DNA from: Bacteroidota bacterium
GTDB taxonomy: Bacteria > Bacteroidota > Bacteroidia > UBA7662
Assembly: GCA_005799065.1 (NCBI GenBank)
Contig: SYHW01000004.1
Span: 1 to 50,584 of the forward strand
DNA length: 50,584 nucleotides
Direction: 5' to 3'
Under the pieces are notes generated by a model, which was not told where the DNA came from, did not search any database, and saw nothing but the letters and a program-made list of their open reading frames with translations. The position numbers and the translations under genes were made by a program. How positions within the stretch are numbered: position 1 is the stretch's first letter; every line of letters begins with the position of its first letter. This document shows, piece by piece, positions 1-7,337 of this stretch.

Positions 1-2
1 AG

Positions 3-227
3 CAGTATGGCGTGAGGGTCGACCAAAAACTCGCCGAGGAGGTTCGTCAACGCTACGCCCGCTTGGGAAGCCGCGCTTATTCGGGTTTTATTCAACCCAA
101 ACTCACTGCCGAATACGACGCCCAAGGTAACATTCGTGAGGTGAAGGTGGAATACCCCGCCGATTTCACTGAGCAGATGCTCGATTATGGCCGCAACCAC
201 GCCCATTTGCCTGTGGTCAATGATTGA
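3..227 (+). CDS. Dipeptidyl peptidase III-like (M49) protein, C-terminal part
   Basis: The window opens inside this gene: only the last 74 codons and the TGA stop are visible, and the frame runs to the window edge. The tail carries GFIQPKL, a turn with DAQGN and a final segment YPADFTEQMLDYG, which resembles the C-terminus of Bacteroidota M49 zinc peptidases (dipeptidyl peptidase III, often mis-annotated as dihydrofolate reductase). These remove dipeptides from peptide N-termini. The zinc-binding motif lies upstream, outside the window, so activity cannot be judged. The next gene starts about 50 bp downstream on the same strand. The assignment rests on recalled family resemblance of a short piece. 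Confidence 0.6.
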   Translation, partial: QYGVRVDQKLAEEVRQRYARLGSRAYSGFIQPKLTAEYDAQGNIREVKVEYPADFTEQMLDYGRNHAHLPVVND

Positions 228-278
228 TGATTTGAGCGCGTTTGTCGTGCCTGATGCCTGGGGAGGGGGGCTTCCTAC

Positions 279-2135
279 ATGAATACGTACTGGCGCTTGG
301 TGCAGTTTGCCCGCCCGCTGCGGCACTACATCCCGCAATACCTCTTCTTTTCGGTGGCAGGTATCGTTTTTGGGGTGGCCAATTTCACCCTGCTGATCCC
401 CTTACTAAACCTCATTTTCGATACTGTGCCTGTGGCCGTGGCCGATCATCCGGGCGCATTCCGCTTCGATGAAGCGTACATCAAAGGCTTGTTTCTCTAT
501 CATTTTTATGGTGTGATGGCTGATGGGGGTAAAATGGCGGCCTTGCGCTTTGTTTGTGCTACGGTCCTCCTATCGGTACTTCTGTCCAACACCTTCCGGT
601 ATTTGAGTCAACGTTTGCTCAATGGACTGCGCACCATGGTTGTGCTGCGACTTCGTCAGGCCTTATTTGCCCAGTTGAGTAGTCTCCATGTGCATTTCTA
701 CCACAAAGAACGGGCGGGCAATCTGATTTCGGTGGTTTCCAACGACGTAACAGAGGTCGAACATTCCATTGTGAGTACGTTTCAGGTGGTTTTGCGCGAA
801 CCCCTGGTGTTGTTGGGCTATTTGCTGCTGTTGTTGCGCATTTCGGTGGACCTCACGGTTTTTGGACTGATTCTGCTGCCGGTGACTGGGGTGGTGATCG
901 GGAGCATCACCCGACGCCTGCGTCGTGAGGCGGGAACCGGACAAGAATTACTGGGGCGACTGATTTCTTCAACCCAGGAAGCCATCTCCGGAATCAGAAT
1001 CATTAAAGCATTCAATGCCCTTGCAGCGGTGCGCACCCGCTTTGACCGCGAGAACAGCGCATACCGCCAGGTCCTTAAGTCTATTTTTCACCGAAAGGAA
1101 CTGGCTTCGCCAGTTTCGGAGGTGATGGGCATCGCGGCGGTACTCGGCATCATTCTCTATGGGGGTTCTTTGGTGATCCAAGGCCGAGGCGGCTTGTCGG
1201 CCAGTGAATTCATAACCTATATCATCCTTTTTTCTCAGCTCTTGCCGCCAGCGAAGGCGATGACGGCCGCTTTCACCAATATTCAGCGTGGACTGGCGGC
1301 AGCGGACCGGATTTTTGACTTATTGGACCGGGAGGATGCGGTTCAAGAACGAAAGGATGGGCCGACTGTTCCCATTCATACCCTGAATGAAGCAATTGAA
1401 TGGGTCGATGTGGGCTTCCGGTATGGGGACGAATGGGTGCTGCGCCACATCAACCTTCGGCTTGAAAAGGGTAAAACGGTAGCCCTGGTGGGGCATTCGG
1501 GCAGTGGAAAAAGTACATTGGCCGACCTCATTCCTCGGTTTATGGATTCACAAGAGGGCAGTCTTCGCGTCGATGGTGTTGATGTTCGTGATTTGAAGCT
1601 TTCCCAATGGCGTGCCCTTTTGGGTATTGTGGGTCAGGATAGCCTCTTGTTTCATGATAGCGTGTTGGCCAACATCGCTTTTGGTGATGAGCAACCCGAC
1701 CGTGCGCGGGCCGAGGAGGCTGCCCGGGTGGCGTATGCCCATGAATTTATTGAGGCGCTGCCGCAGGGATACGACACGCCTGTAGGGGACCGGGGGCATT
1801 TGTTGAGTGGCGGACAAAGGCAACGTTTGTGTATTGCCCGGGCTATCTACCGCAATCCGCCGGTGCTCATTTTAGACGAGGCCACATCGGCCCTCGATAC
1901 CGAATCGGAGCGTTGGGTTCAGGCTGCTTTGGCGCGCATTATGATTGAACGTACTTCATTGGTGATTGCCCACCGGCTCAGCACGGTTCAACATGCCGAC
2001 CGTATTGTGGTGCTCGACCGGGGGCGTATAGTAGCCGAAGGCACCCATGAGGAATTGTTGGCCCGCAGTGCGCGCTACCGACGCTTTATCGACGGGGCGT
2101 CGGATGACCTGATGTCGGATGCATCAGAGGTTTAA
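279..2135 (+). CDS. ABC exporter, fused permease-ATPase (MsbA/lipid exporter-like)
   Basis: 618 residues, the normal size of a half-transporter that works as a homodimer in the inner membrane. Residues about 20-320 form a six-helix membrane domain. The ATPase domain follows, with Walker A GHSGSGKST near residue 405, signature LSGGQRQRL near 509 and Walker B ILDEATSALD near 530, then the switch histidine in IAHRLST. This architecture fits MsbA-type exporters of lipids or hydrophobic compounds; the substrate cannot be read from sequence. The ATG at 279 is preceded by the purine-rich GGGGAGGGGGG, an unusually strong ribosome-binding site for this group. Its stop overlaps the stop of dusB on the other strand by 4 bp. 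Confidence 0.93.
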   Translation: MNTYWRLVQFARPLRHYIPQYLFFSVAGIVFGVANFTLLIPLLNLIFDTVPVAVADHPGAFRFDEAYIKGLFLYHFYGVMADGGKMAALRFVCATVLLSVLLSNTFRYLSQRLLNGLRTMVVLRLRQALFAQLSSLHVHFYHKERAGNLISVVSNDVTEVEHSIVSTFQVVLREPLVLLGYLLLLLRISVDLTVFGLILLPVTGVVIGSITRRLRREAGTGQELLGRLISSTQEAISGIRIIKAFNALAAVRTRFDRENSAYRQVLKSIFHRKELASPVSEVMGIAAVLGIILYGGSLVIQGRGGLSASEFITYIILFSQLLPPAKAMTAAFTNIQRGLAAADRIFDLLDREDAVQERKDGPTVPIHTLNEAIEWVDVGFRYGDEWVLRHINLRLEKGKTVALVGHSGSGKSTLADLIPRFMDSQEGSLRVDGVDVRDLKLSQWRALLGIVGQDSLLFHDSVLANIAFGDEQPDRARAEEAARVAYAHEFIEALPQGYDTPVGDRGHLLSGGQRQRLCIARAIYRNPPVLILDEATSALDTESERWVQAALARIMIERTSLVIAHRLSTVQHADRIVVLDRGRIVAEGTHEELLARSARYRRFIDGASDDLMSDASEV

Positions 2136-3157
2136 TTTTCGATGGCTTGTTCGGCCGGGTTTCCTGCCTGCAATGGAAAACCTGCATATTGTTGGTCGAT
2201 TTCATTCAAAATGGCCCTGATCTCGTGGGAGTCGGGGCTTTGTACAAGCCGCATGCGGTACTCTTTGAAGTCGGGATAGCCCTTAAAGTAGGGGGCATAG
2301 TGTCGTCGCATCTCCAATATCCCCAATTTTTCACCTTTCCATTGAAGGGAGCGCTCGAAATGAATCAGGCATGTTCGTATACGCTCAGCCGTGTCGGGCG
2401 GATCGAGGTGGACGCCCGTTTGAAAGAAGTGCTTGATTTCGCGGAAGATCCAGGGGTAGCCAATGGCTGCCCGGCCGATCATAATTCCGTCTACTCCGTA
2501 GCGGTTGCGGTTGGCCAGTGCCTTTTCTGGACTGTCGACGTCGCCATTCCCGAAGATTGGAATCTGCATGCGCGGGTTGTTTTTGACTGCTCCGATGAGG
2601 GTCCAATCGGCCTGTCCTTTGTACATTTGAACCCGGGTGCGTCCGTGTATGGCGATGGCTTGTACGCCTATATCCTGTAAGGCCTCGGCCAGGTAGACCA
2701 CGTGCTTGGAGTCTTCATCCCACCCCAATCGGGTTTTGACCGTGATGGGCAATGGACTTCTGCGCACCATGTCGGCGGTAATGCTGAGGAGCTTGGGTAG
2801 GTTGCGGAGCATGCCCGAACCCGCTTCTTTGCACACGACCTGTTTGACCGGGCAACCATAGTTGATATCGATCAGATTGGGGGCCGCTTGGGCTACTCGA
2901 TCAACGGCTTGCAGCATTGCCTCACGCTCGCCTCCGAATATCTGTATGCCCATGGGGCGTTCGTCGTCGTAGATATCGAGCTTTTGCACGCTTTTGTGGG
3001 CATCCCGAATGAGTCCCTCCGATGAAATAAATTCGGTGTACATTAGGTCGGCTCCGTTGCGATGACAAACTGCGCGGAACGGGGGATCACTCACATCCTC
3101 CATTGGGGCCAGAAGTAGGGGAAATTCGCCCAGTTCGAGCGGGCCTATACGTACCAT
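2132..3157 (-). CDS. dusB: tRNA-dihydrouridine synthase
   Basis: Flavin enzyme that reduces uridine to dihydrouridine in the tRNA D-loop. 341 residues, typical length. The TIM-barrel start PLLLAPMEDVSDPPFR holds the FMN-binding region, NYGCPVKQV carries the catalytic cysteine, KTRLGW and AIHGRTR are substrate and FMN motifs, and GNGDVDSP plus GIMIGRAAIG are the phosphate-binding end of the barrel. The pattern fits the DusB branch common in Bacteroidota. It converges on the ABC exporter with a 4-bp overlap and is divergent from the CPBP gene, with 43 bp between the two starts. Confidence 0.93.
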   Translation of the reverse strand: MVRIGPLELGEFPLLLAPMEDVSDPPFRAVCHRNGADLMYTEFISSEGLIRDAHKSVQKLDIYDDERPMGIQIFGGEREAMLQAVDRVAQAAPNLIDINYGCPVKQVVCKEAGSGMLRNLPKLLSITADMVRRSPLPITVKTRLGWDEDSKHVVYLAEALQDIGVQAIAIHGRTRVQMYKGQADWTLIGAVKNNPRMQIPIFGNGDVDSPEKALANRNRYGVDGIMIGRAAIGYPWIFREIKHFFQTGVHLDPPDTAERIRTCLIHFERSLQWKGEKLGILEMRRHYAPYFKGYPDFKEYRMRLVQSPDSHEIRAILNEIDQQYAGFPLQAGNPAEQAIEN

Positions 3158-3200
3158 GGGAATAAAAAGCGCGTAAATTTACCTAAAATATGGTCTTACT

Positions 3201-4151
3201 TTGAATACGCCCCTTCGCGAGCAACATCCTTTGGCGCAGTTGTTCCTTTTGTTGGGTCTCTGCCTGGGCTTGGCTCTATTGGGCACAGCCCTACTTTATT
3301 ATTTGGCGCCGGCCGTAACAGGATTTTCTTTGGATGCCATCGGCCTACAATCGTCGATACCAAAAGCCTTGCTGCCGCTGTATTGGTTGTCGCAGGGGAT
3401 TATGCAGTTGTTCATTTTTGTTGTTCCAGCCTTGATCTTTCTCTACTACTTCGACTTCAATCAGAAAGGGAACCCCTTGACCAGGTTGCGGGGGGTGCCG
3501 GTTGCCGTTTATGGTCTTACCCCCTTGTTGGCGGCTGGACTCCTGCCATTGGCCTACAGCCTCCACGCATGGAATCAATCGTTGCACCTACCCCCCGCAC
3601 TGGCCGAATGGGAAGATGCCTGGCGGGCCTCGGAGCAACAAACCGAACACATCATCAAGGCTTTTTTATCGGCCTCCGGCGCCCAGGCCCTGTTGATGAA
3701 CATGGTTATTTTGGTACTTTTGCCCGCCCTGGGCGAAGAATTGATTTTTCGCGGTATTGTACAGCGCATTTTCATGCGTTGGGTGGCCTCGCCGCATGCC
3801 GCTATTTGGATCTGTGGCGCCCTATTCAGTGCCATTCATATGCAATGGCTCGGCTTTTTTCCGCGTTGGCTATTGGGGGTTGAACTGGGTTACCTGGCTT
3901 GGTTTACTGGTAGTCTTTGGCCTTCGGTTTTGTCGCACGCTACCCACAATGCCCTTTCCATTGGAGTGGCTCAAGCGACAGGTTTTTCTGAGCAGTCGAA
4001 CGCTGATTCTGACGCGATGGGTATGCCGGGGGTGTGGGTGATGGGCGGACTCGCTCTCGCTGCGGCGGCTGCTTGGATGGTGTACAAAATAGGGCGAAAG
4101 GGGACGGGGGAACAGTCAAAAATAGAATATAATAACAACACATATGTCTGA
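3201..4151 (+). CDS. CPBP family intramembrane metalloprotease (CAAX-like)
   Basis: 316-residue membrane protein with about eight hydrophobic segments. The three ABI/CPBP active-site motifs are present: GEELIFRG (EExxxR), FSAIHM (FxxxH) and HATHN (HxxxN). Family members are membrane proteases; some are bacteriocin immunity proteins, and the substrate here is unknown. The chosen start is TTG at 3201, because the only nearby upstream ATG (3190) runs into a stop after four codons; MNTPLREQHP is then followed directly by the first helix. Its stop overlaps the next gene by 8 bp, so CPBP, DUF2007 and cdsA look like one transcript. Confidence 0.88.
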   Translation: MNTPLREQHPLAQLFLLLGLCLGLALLGTALLYYLAPAVTGFSLDAIGLQSSIPKALLPLYWLSQGIMQLFIFVVPALIFLYYFDFNQKGNPLTRLRGVPVAVYGLTPLLAAGLLPLAYSLHAWNQSLHLPPALAEWEDAWRASEQQTEHIIKAFLSASGAQALLMNMVILVLLPALGEELIFRGIVQRIFMRWVASPHAAIWICGALFSAIHMQWLGFFPRWLLGVELGYLAWFTGSLWPSVLSHATHNALSIGVAQATGFSEQSNADSDAMGMPGVWVMGGLALAAAAAWMVYKIGRKGTGEQSKIEYNNNTYV

Positions 4152-4353
4152 TTGGCGTGCTGTTTATGAGGGGCCGTTGGAATGGCAAGCTGAATTGGTG
4201 AAGGCCGTATTGGAGGAACACGACATCCAGGCCGTGGTATTGAACCTACGCGATCGATCGTATGGCAATTTTGGGAGGATTCGGGTGATGGTGGAAGAGG
4301 GCGACTTTGATCAGGCCATGATGTATCTTCGCCTCTCTCCCCCCAACCCTTGA
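4144..4353 (+). CDS. DUF2007 family small protein
   Basis: 69 residues, acidic, with no signal or membrane segment. The beta-alpha-beta pattern (VYEGPLEWQAELVKAVLEEH, then a strand AVVLN, then a variable loop and IRVMVEEGDFDQA) matches the DUF2007 or putative signal-transducing family, a ferredoxin-like fold of unknown role. It overlaps the CPBP gene by 8 bp. Its TGA stop (4351-4353) shares bases with an ATG and lies in the first unit of the 25-bp repeat that leads into cdsA. The ancestral layout was probably a simple TGATG stop/start overlap with cdsA. Confidence 0.8.
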   Translation: MSDWRAVYEGPLEWQAELVKAVLEEHDIQAVVLNLRDRSYGNFGRIRVMVEEGDFDQAMMYLRLSPPNP

Positions 4354-4474
4354 TGAAACGGATTGAGCGTACCCCTGATGAAACGAATTGAGCGTACCCC
4401 TGATGAAACGAATTGAGCGTACCCCTGATGAAACGAATTGAGCGTACCCCTGATGAAACGAATTGAGCGTACCC
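4351..4474 (+). repeat. Five tandem copies of a 25-bp unit containing the cdsA start codon
   Basis: Five head-to-tail copies, nearly identical, of a 25-bp unit that begins TGATGAAACGAATTGAGC and ends in a C-rich run. Copy 1 starts on the DUF2007 stop codon and has one G for A; copy 5 runs into cdsA. A degenerate sixth copy (TGCTGCAACGAATGCTG) can be seen inside the cdsA coding sequence. Each unit holds an ATG reading MKRIERTP. In copies 1-4 this frame meets TGA after 12 codons because 25 is not a multiple of three; only the last ATG (4453) opens cdsA. The array is thus a serial duplication of the gene's own stop/start junction. Confidence 0.95.
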
Positions 4475-5286
4475 TGCTGCAACGAATGCTGACCGGTAGC
4501 CTACTGGTGGGCTCGATTTTGGCGTCGCTCTGGTGGGGTTTTCCCGCTTTTGCTGTTTTATTTGGACTGCTCGCACAGATAGGGCTTTTTGAATTTTACC
4601 GGATGGCTGTACCCCGCGAGCGCAGGCGTGAGTACCTCGCCTCGATGTTGGCTGGGGGTATCTTGTATTTGGGCATGGCTTTGAGCGCATCGGGGCTGGT
4701 CGACCACGGATGGATGGTGCTGATGATCCCATTCTGCGCTTTTTTTCTGTTGGTGGAACTCTACCTCAACCGCGATCAGCCCTTTGCGCATGTGGGACTG
4801 ACCTTTCTCGGCTTCATCTATATAGTTCTTCCCTTCGGTCTTCTTTCCTATCTTTTGTTTTTGCCTAATGGCCGCTACAACCCCGAATTGGTGTTGGGCA
4901 TTTTCGTGTTTCTATGGGCCAGCGATTCAGCGGCTTATGTGGTCGGCCGTGGTTTGGGACGCACCAAATTGTTTGAGCGCATTTCACCCAATAAGACCGT
5001 AGAAGGTAGTGTTGGTGGCATTTTGGCTTCGCTCATTTTGGGCTTTTGGGCCATGCCAGTATGGTGTTCGAGCCTAACCGCCTCCCAATGGCTGGTGGTG
5101 GCTGCCCTGGTGTCGGTGGCGGGGGTTTATGGCGATTTGCTCGAATCGCTTTTGAAAAGGAGCTTCGACCGCAAAGATTCGGGAAGCCTCCTGCCCGGAC
5201 ACGGCGGGGTACTGGACCGCTTCGATTCACTCATCCTCTCAGCCCCGCTGGTTTATGCCTACCTGCGCTTGGTGCATTGGGGGTGA
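4453..5286 (+). CDS. cdsA: Phosphatidate cytidylyltransferase
   Basis: Inner-membrane enzyme that makes CDP-diacylglycerol from phosphatidate and CTP, the branch point for phospholipids. About 277 residues with seven or eight hydrophobic helices. The C-terminal signature is complete: SDSAAYVVGR, then SPNKTVEG, then LKRSFDRKDSGSLLPGHGG followed by DR. I place the start at ATG 4453, the last copy of the repeat, giving MKRIERTLLQRMLTG; a TTG at 4438 is in frame but is only repeat sequence. The following lipoprotein gene starts about 70 bp downstream. Confidence 0.92.
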   Translation: MKRIERTLLQRMLTGSLLVGSILASLWWGFPAFAVLFGLLAQIGLFEFYRMAVPRERRREYLASMLAGGILYLGMALSASGLVDHGWMVLMIPFCAFFLLVELYLNRDQPFAHVGLTFLGFIYIVLPFGLLSYLLFLPNGRYNPELVLGIFVFLWASDSAAYVVGRGLGRTKLFERISPNKTVEGSVGGILASLILGFWAMPVWCSSLTASQWLVVAALVSVAGVYGDLLESLLKRSFDRKDSGSLLPGHGGVLDRFDSLILSAPLVYAYLRLVHWG

Positions 5287-5356
5287 TGGGTCGTGGATAA
5301 AGAGCCACCCGCTTTTGTATTTTTACAGAATATCTATGGCCCGTACCCATCATTTA

Positions 5357-5887
5357 ATGGTGAACACTCGAAATTATTTTTTCCTCTTTGCTTTGTGGCT
5401 ATACCTTGGCATGCTCACATCCTGTACTGGCTCATCCCATAACCAAACCAGCAGCCCTAAATTATTTATTTTTTTGGCACCCGATTGCCCGGCTTCTTTG
5501 TATTGTATCCCTGAATTGCGCAAAATACATGCATCATATGGCCATGGACTGAACATGACCGGCATCGTTCCGGGAACGGCAGCCAGTGCGGAGGAGTGCC
5601 AGAACTTCAAGAGTCAATATCCACTGCCTTTCGAAGTGTTCCGCGATTCCAAGATGGAATATGTGAAGCGATGGGGGGCCGAGGTAACCCCAGAGGTTGT
5701 TTTGGTTGATGGGGATGGCCAAATCCTTTATCGGGGCGCGATTAACGATGCACAATCTGAGCTTGGCATCAAGCGGACCGTGGTTCAACGGCACTACCTC
5801 CAGGAAACGCTGCTTGCTTTGGAAGCTCAGCGCCCCCTACCCTACTCACGCGTACATGCGGTGGGTTGTTTCATTGAAAACGAATGA
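5357..5887 (+). CDS. Redoxin-like (thioredoxin-fold) lipoprotein
   Basis: 176 residues from ATG 5357, which gives a lipoprotein signal (MVNTRNYFFLFALW, lipobox LTSC); an in-frame ATG at 5336 would add seven residues. The mature part has a thioredoxin fold: strand KLFIFLAP, DCPASLYC in place of a CxxC, EVTPEVVLVDGDGQILYRG, and VGCFIE at the end. This layout matches the peroxiredoxin-like domains found next to or fused with haem-binding and copper monooxygenase-like domains in Planctomycetes and Bacteroidota. The gene is 6 bp from such a protein, so the two probably act together in the cell envelope. The single cysteine spacing (CPxxxxxC) makes classic disulfide exchange uncertain. Confidence 0.72.
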   Translation: MVNTRNYFFLFALWLYLGMLTSCTGSSHNQTSSPKLFIFLAPDCPASLYCIPELRKIHASYGHGLNMTGIVPGTAASAEECQNFKSQYPLPFEVFRDSKMEYVKRWGAEVTPEVVLVDGDGQILYRGAINDAQSELGIKRTVVQRHYLQETLLALEAQRPLPYSRVHAVGCFIENE

Positions 5888-5893
5888 TGTCTG

Positions 5894-7297
5894 ATGCGTT
5901 TATTGAATAGGCTATTGATGTTGTGTATGATGGCGGCTCTGCTGGCCTGTGGCTTTGAATTCGGCAATCAATCAGCCGACGATTCGCCGGTTAATTTTGC
6001 CCAGCACATAGCACCCATAATCCACCAGAATTGTATGCCCTGTCACCGACCCGGCGCGGCAGGTCCCTTTCCCCTCATTACGTATCAACAGGTTCGAAAA
6101 AAAGCCAAAACGATTCGTAAGGTCACACAATCGCGCTATATGCCTCCATGGCCGGCGGATCCCGGGTATGTTTCGTTTATCGGCGAAAAGCGATTGAGCG
6201 ATCGCGACATCAGGCTACTGTCGCGGTGGGTAGAAGAGGGTTGTGCACCGGGCGACACATCAGGTCTGTTGCTCCCCGAATTTCTTGAAGGCTCCATGCT
6301 TGGTCGCCCCGATTGGGTGATTCACTTTAGGGAGCCCGTACCCCTACCCGGCGACAACAAGGACCGTTTTATGGTGGTAAAAGTGCCTTTCGAACTCCCA
6401 TTCGACACCTTCCTCAGGGCTGTGGAGTATGTTCCGGGTAATCGGAGGCTTGTACACCACACCAACGGACATATCGTACACTACAGCAAAGATTCAAAGA
6501 AACAACCCATGAAAGGGCCCTACTATGCCCACCGAGACAGTTTCCCAGACATGGATGCGGCCTTTCGCTCGATCAATTTGCTCAACGACGACGGAAGTTA
6601 CCCGCTTCTGACCTTATCGGCTTTCAACTACCTCCCGGGGATGAGTCCACTCACCTATCCCGACGGCATTGGAGGATTTAAAATCGGCCGAAGTGGGGCC
6701 TTTTTGCTCAATGATCAGCACTACGGACCATCCGTGCGCGATACCTCCGATTACTCGACTTTGAATCTGTTCTTCATGGACAAACCGCCTGTTCGTCCAC
6801 TCATGGAAACCCAACTCGGGAGTTTGGGGATTTCGGAGATCGTGCCACGCTTCAACATTCCTGCCGGAACGGTCCGCAGCTTCCATACCCGCGCCATGAT
6901 TCGTTCCGCTATTTCAATGATCAGTGTGAATCCGCACATGCATTTATTGGGCACTACATTCAAGGCATTTGCCGTGGTTCCGTCGGGCGACACCATCCCG
7001 TTAATATCCATTCCCCGATGGGATTTTCGTTGGCAATACACCTATGTGTTCCGCAAGCCGGTGATCATTCCCGCGGGCTCGGTGGTGTGGGCCTTCGGCA
7101 CGTTCGATAACAGGGCCAGTAACCCGAGGAACCCCTTTTCACCGCCGCGCGATTTCAACGAATCGAACAGCAGCATGAAAACCACCGATGAGATGTTTCA
7201 GTTCATCTTTCAGTACCTACCCTATCAACGGGGCGACGAGCACATCGACCTGGAGCATCACCCCATAGCCAAGGGCGTATCGAAAACAGCCAATTAA
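5894..7297 (+). CDS. Haem-motif / copper type II monooxygenase-like lipoprotein
   Basis: 467 residues with a lipoprotein signal ending LLAC. An N-terminal segment carries CMPCH, a c-type haem attachment motif, followed by RPGAAGPFPLITY and MPPWPADPG, typical of the cytochrome-like domain fused to peptidylglycine/dopamine hydroxylase-like proteins. The rest contains HHTNGHIVHYS and NPHMHLLG, histidine pairs like those that bind copper in that family. The substrate is unknown. It starts 6 bp after the redoxin-like gene, in the same order as domains in fused homologues. It converges on the T9SS cargo gene across a 40-bp gap. Confidence 0.72.
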   Translation: MRLLNRLLMLCMMAALLACGFEFGNQSADDSPVNFAQHIAPIIHQNCMPCHRPGAAGPFPLITYQQVRKKAKTIRKVTQSRYMPPWPADPGYVSFIGEKRLSDRDIRLLSRWVEEGCAPGDTSGLLLPEFLEGSMLGRPDWVIHFREPVPLPGDNKDRFMVVKVPFELPFDTFLRAVEYVPGNRRLVHHTNGHIVHYSKDSKKQPMKGPYYAHRDSFPDMDAAFRSINLLNDDGSYPLLTLSAFNYLPGMSPLTYPDGIGGFKIGRSGAFLLNDQHYGPSVRDTSDYSTLNLFFMDKPPVRPLMETQLGSLGISEIVPRFNIPAGTVRSFHTRAMIRSAISMISVNPHMHLLGTTFKAFAVVPSGDTIPLISIPRWDFRWQYTYVFRKPVIIPAGSVVWAFGTFDNRASNPRNPFSPPRDFNESNSSMKTTDEMFQFIFQYLPYQRGDEHIDLEHHPIAKGVSKTAN

Positions 7298-7308
7298 AGG
7301 CCCCAGTC

Positions 7309-7326
7309 GATGCAAACATATGCATC
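7309..7326. terminator. Short hairpin between convergent genes
   Basis: GATGCA-AACATA-TGCATC forms a perfect 6-bp stem with a 6-base loop in the 40-bp gap between two convergent stop codons. There is no U-run, so this is a placement-based guess at a bidirectional terminator. Confidence 0.3.
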
Positions 7327-7337
7327 AAAACCGATGA

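Noticed and set aside
3190-3204. A promoter -7 box (TTACTTTG) at the CPBP gene start
   Set aside because: It includes the TTG start codon itself, so it could not serve as the promoter of this gene unless translation starts further downstream.
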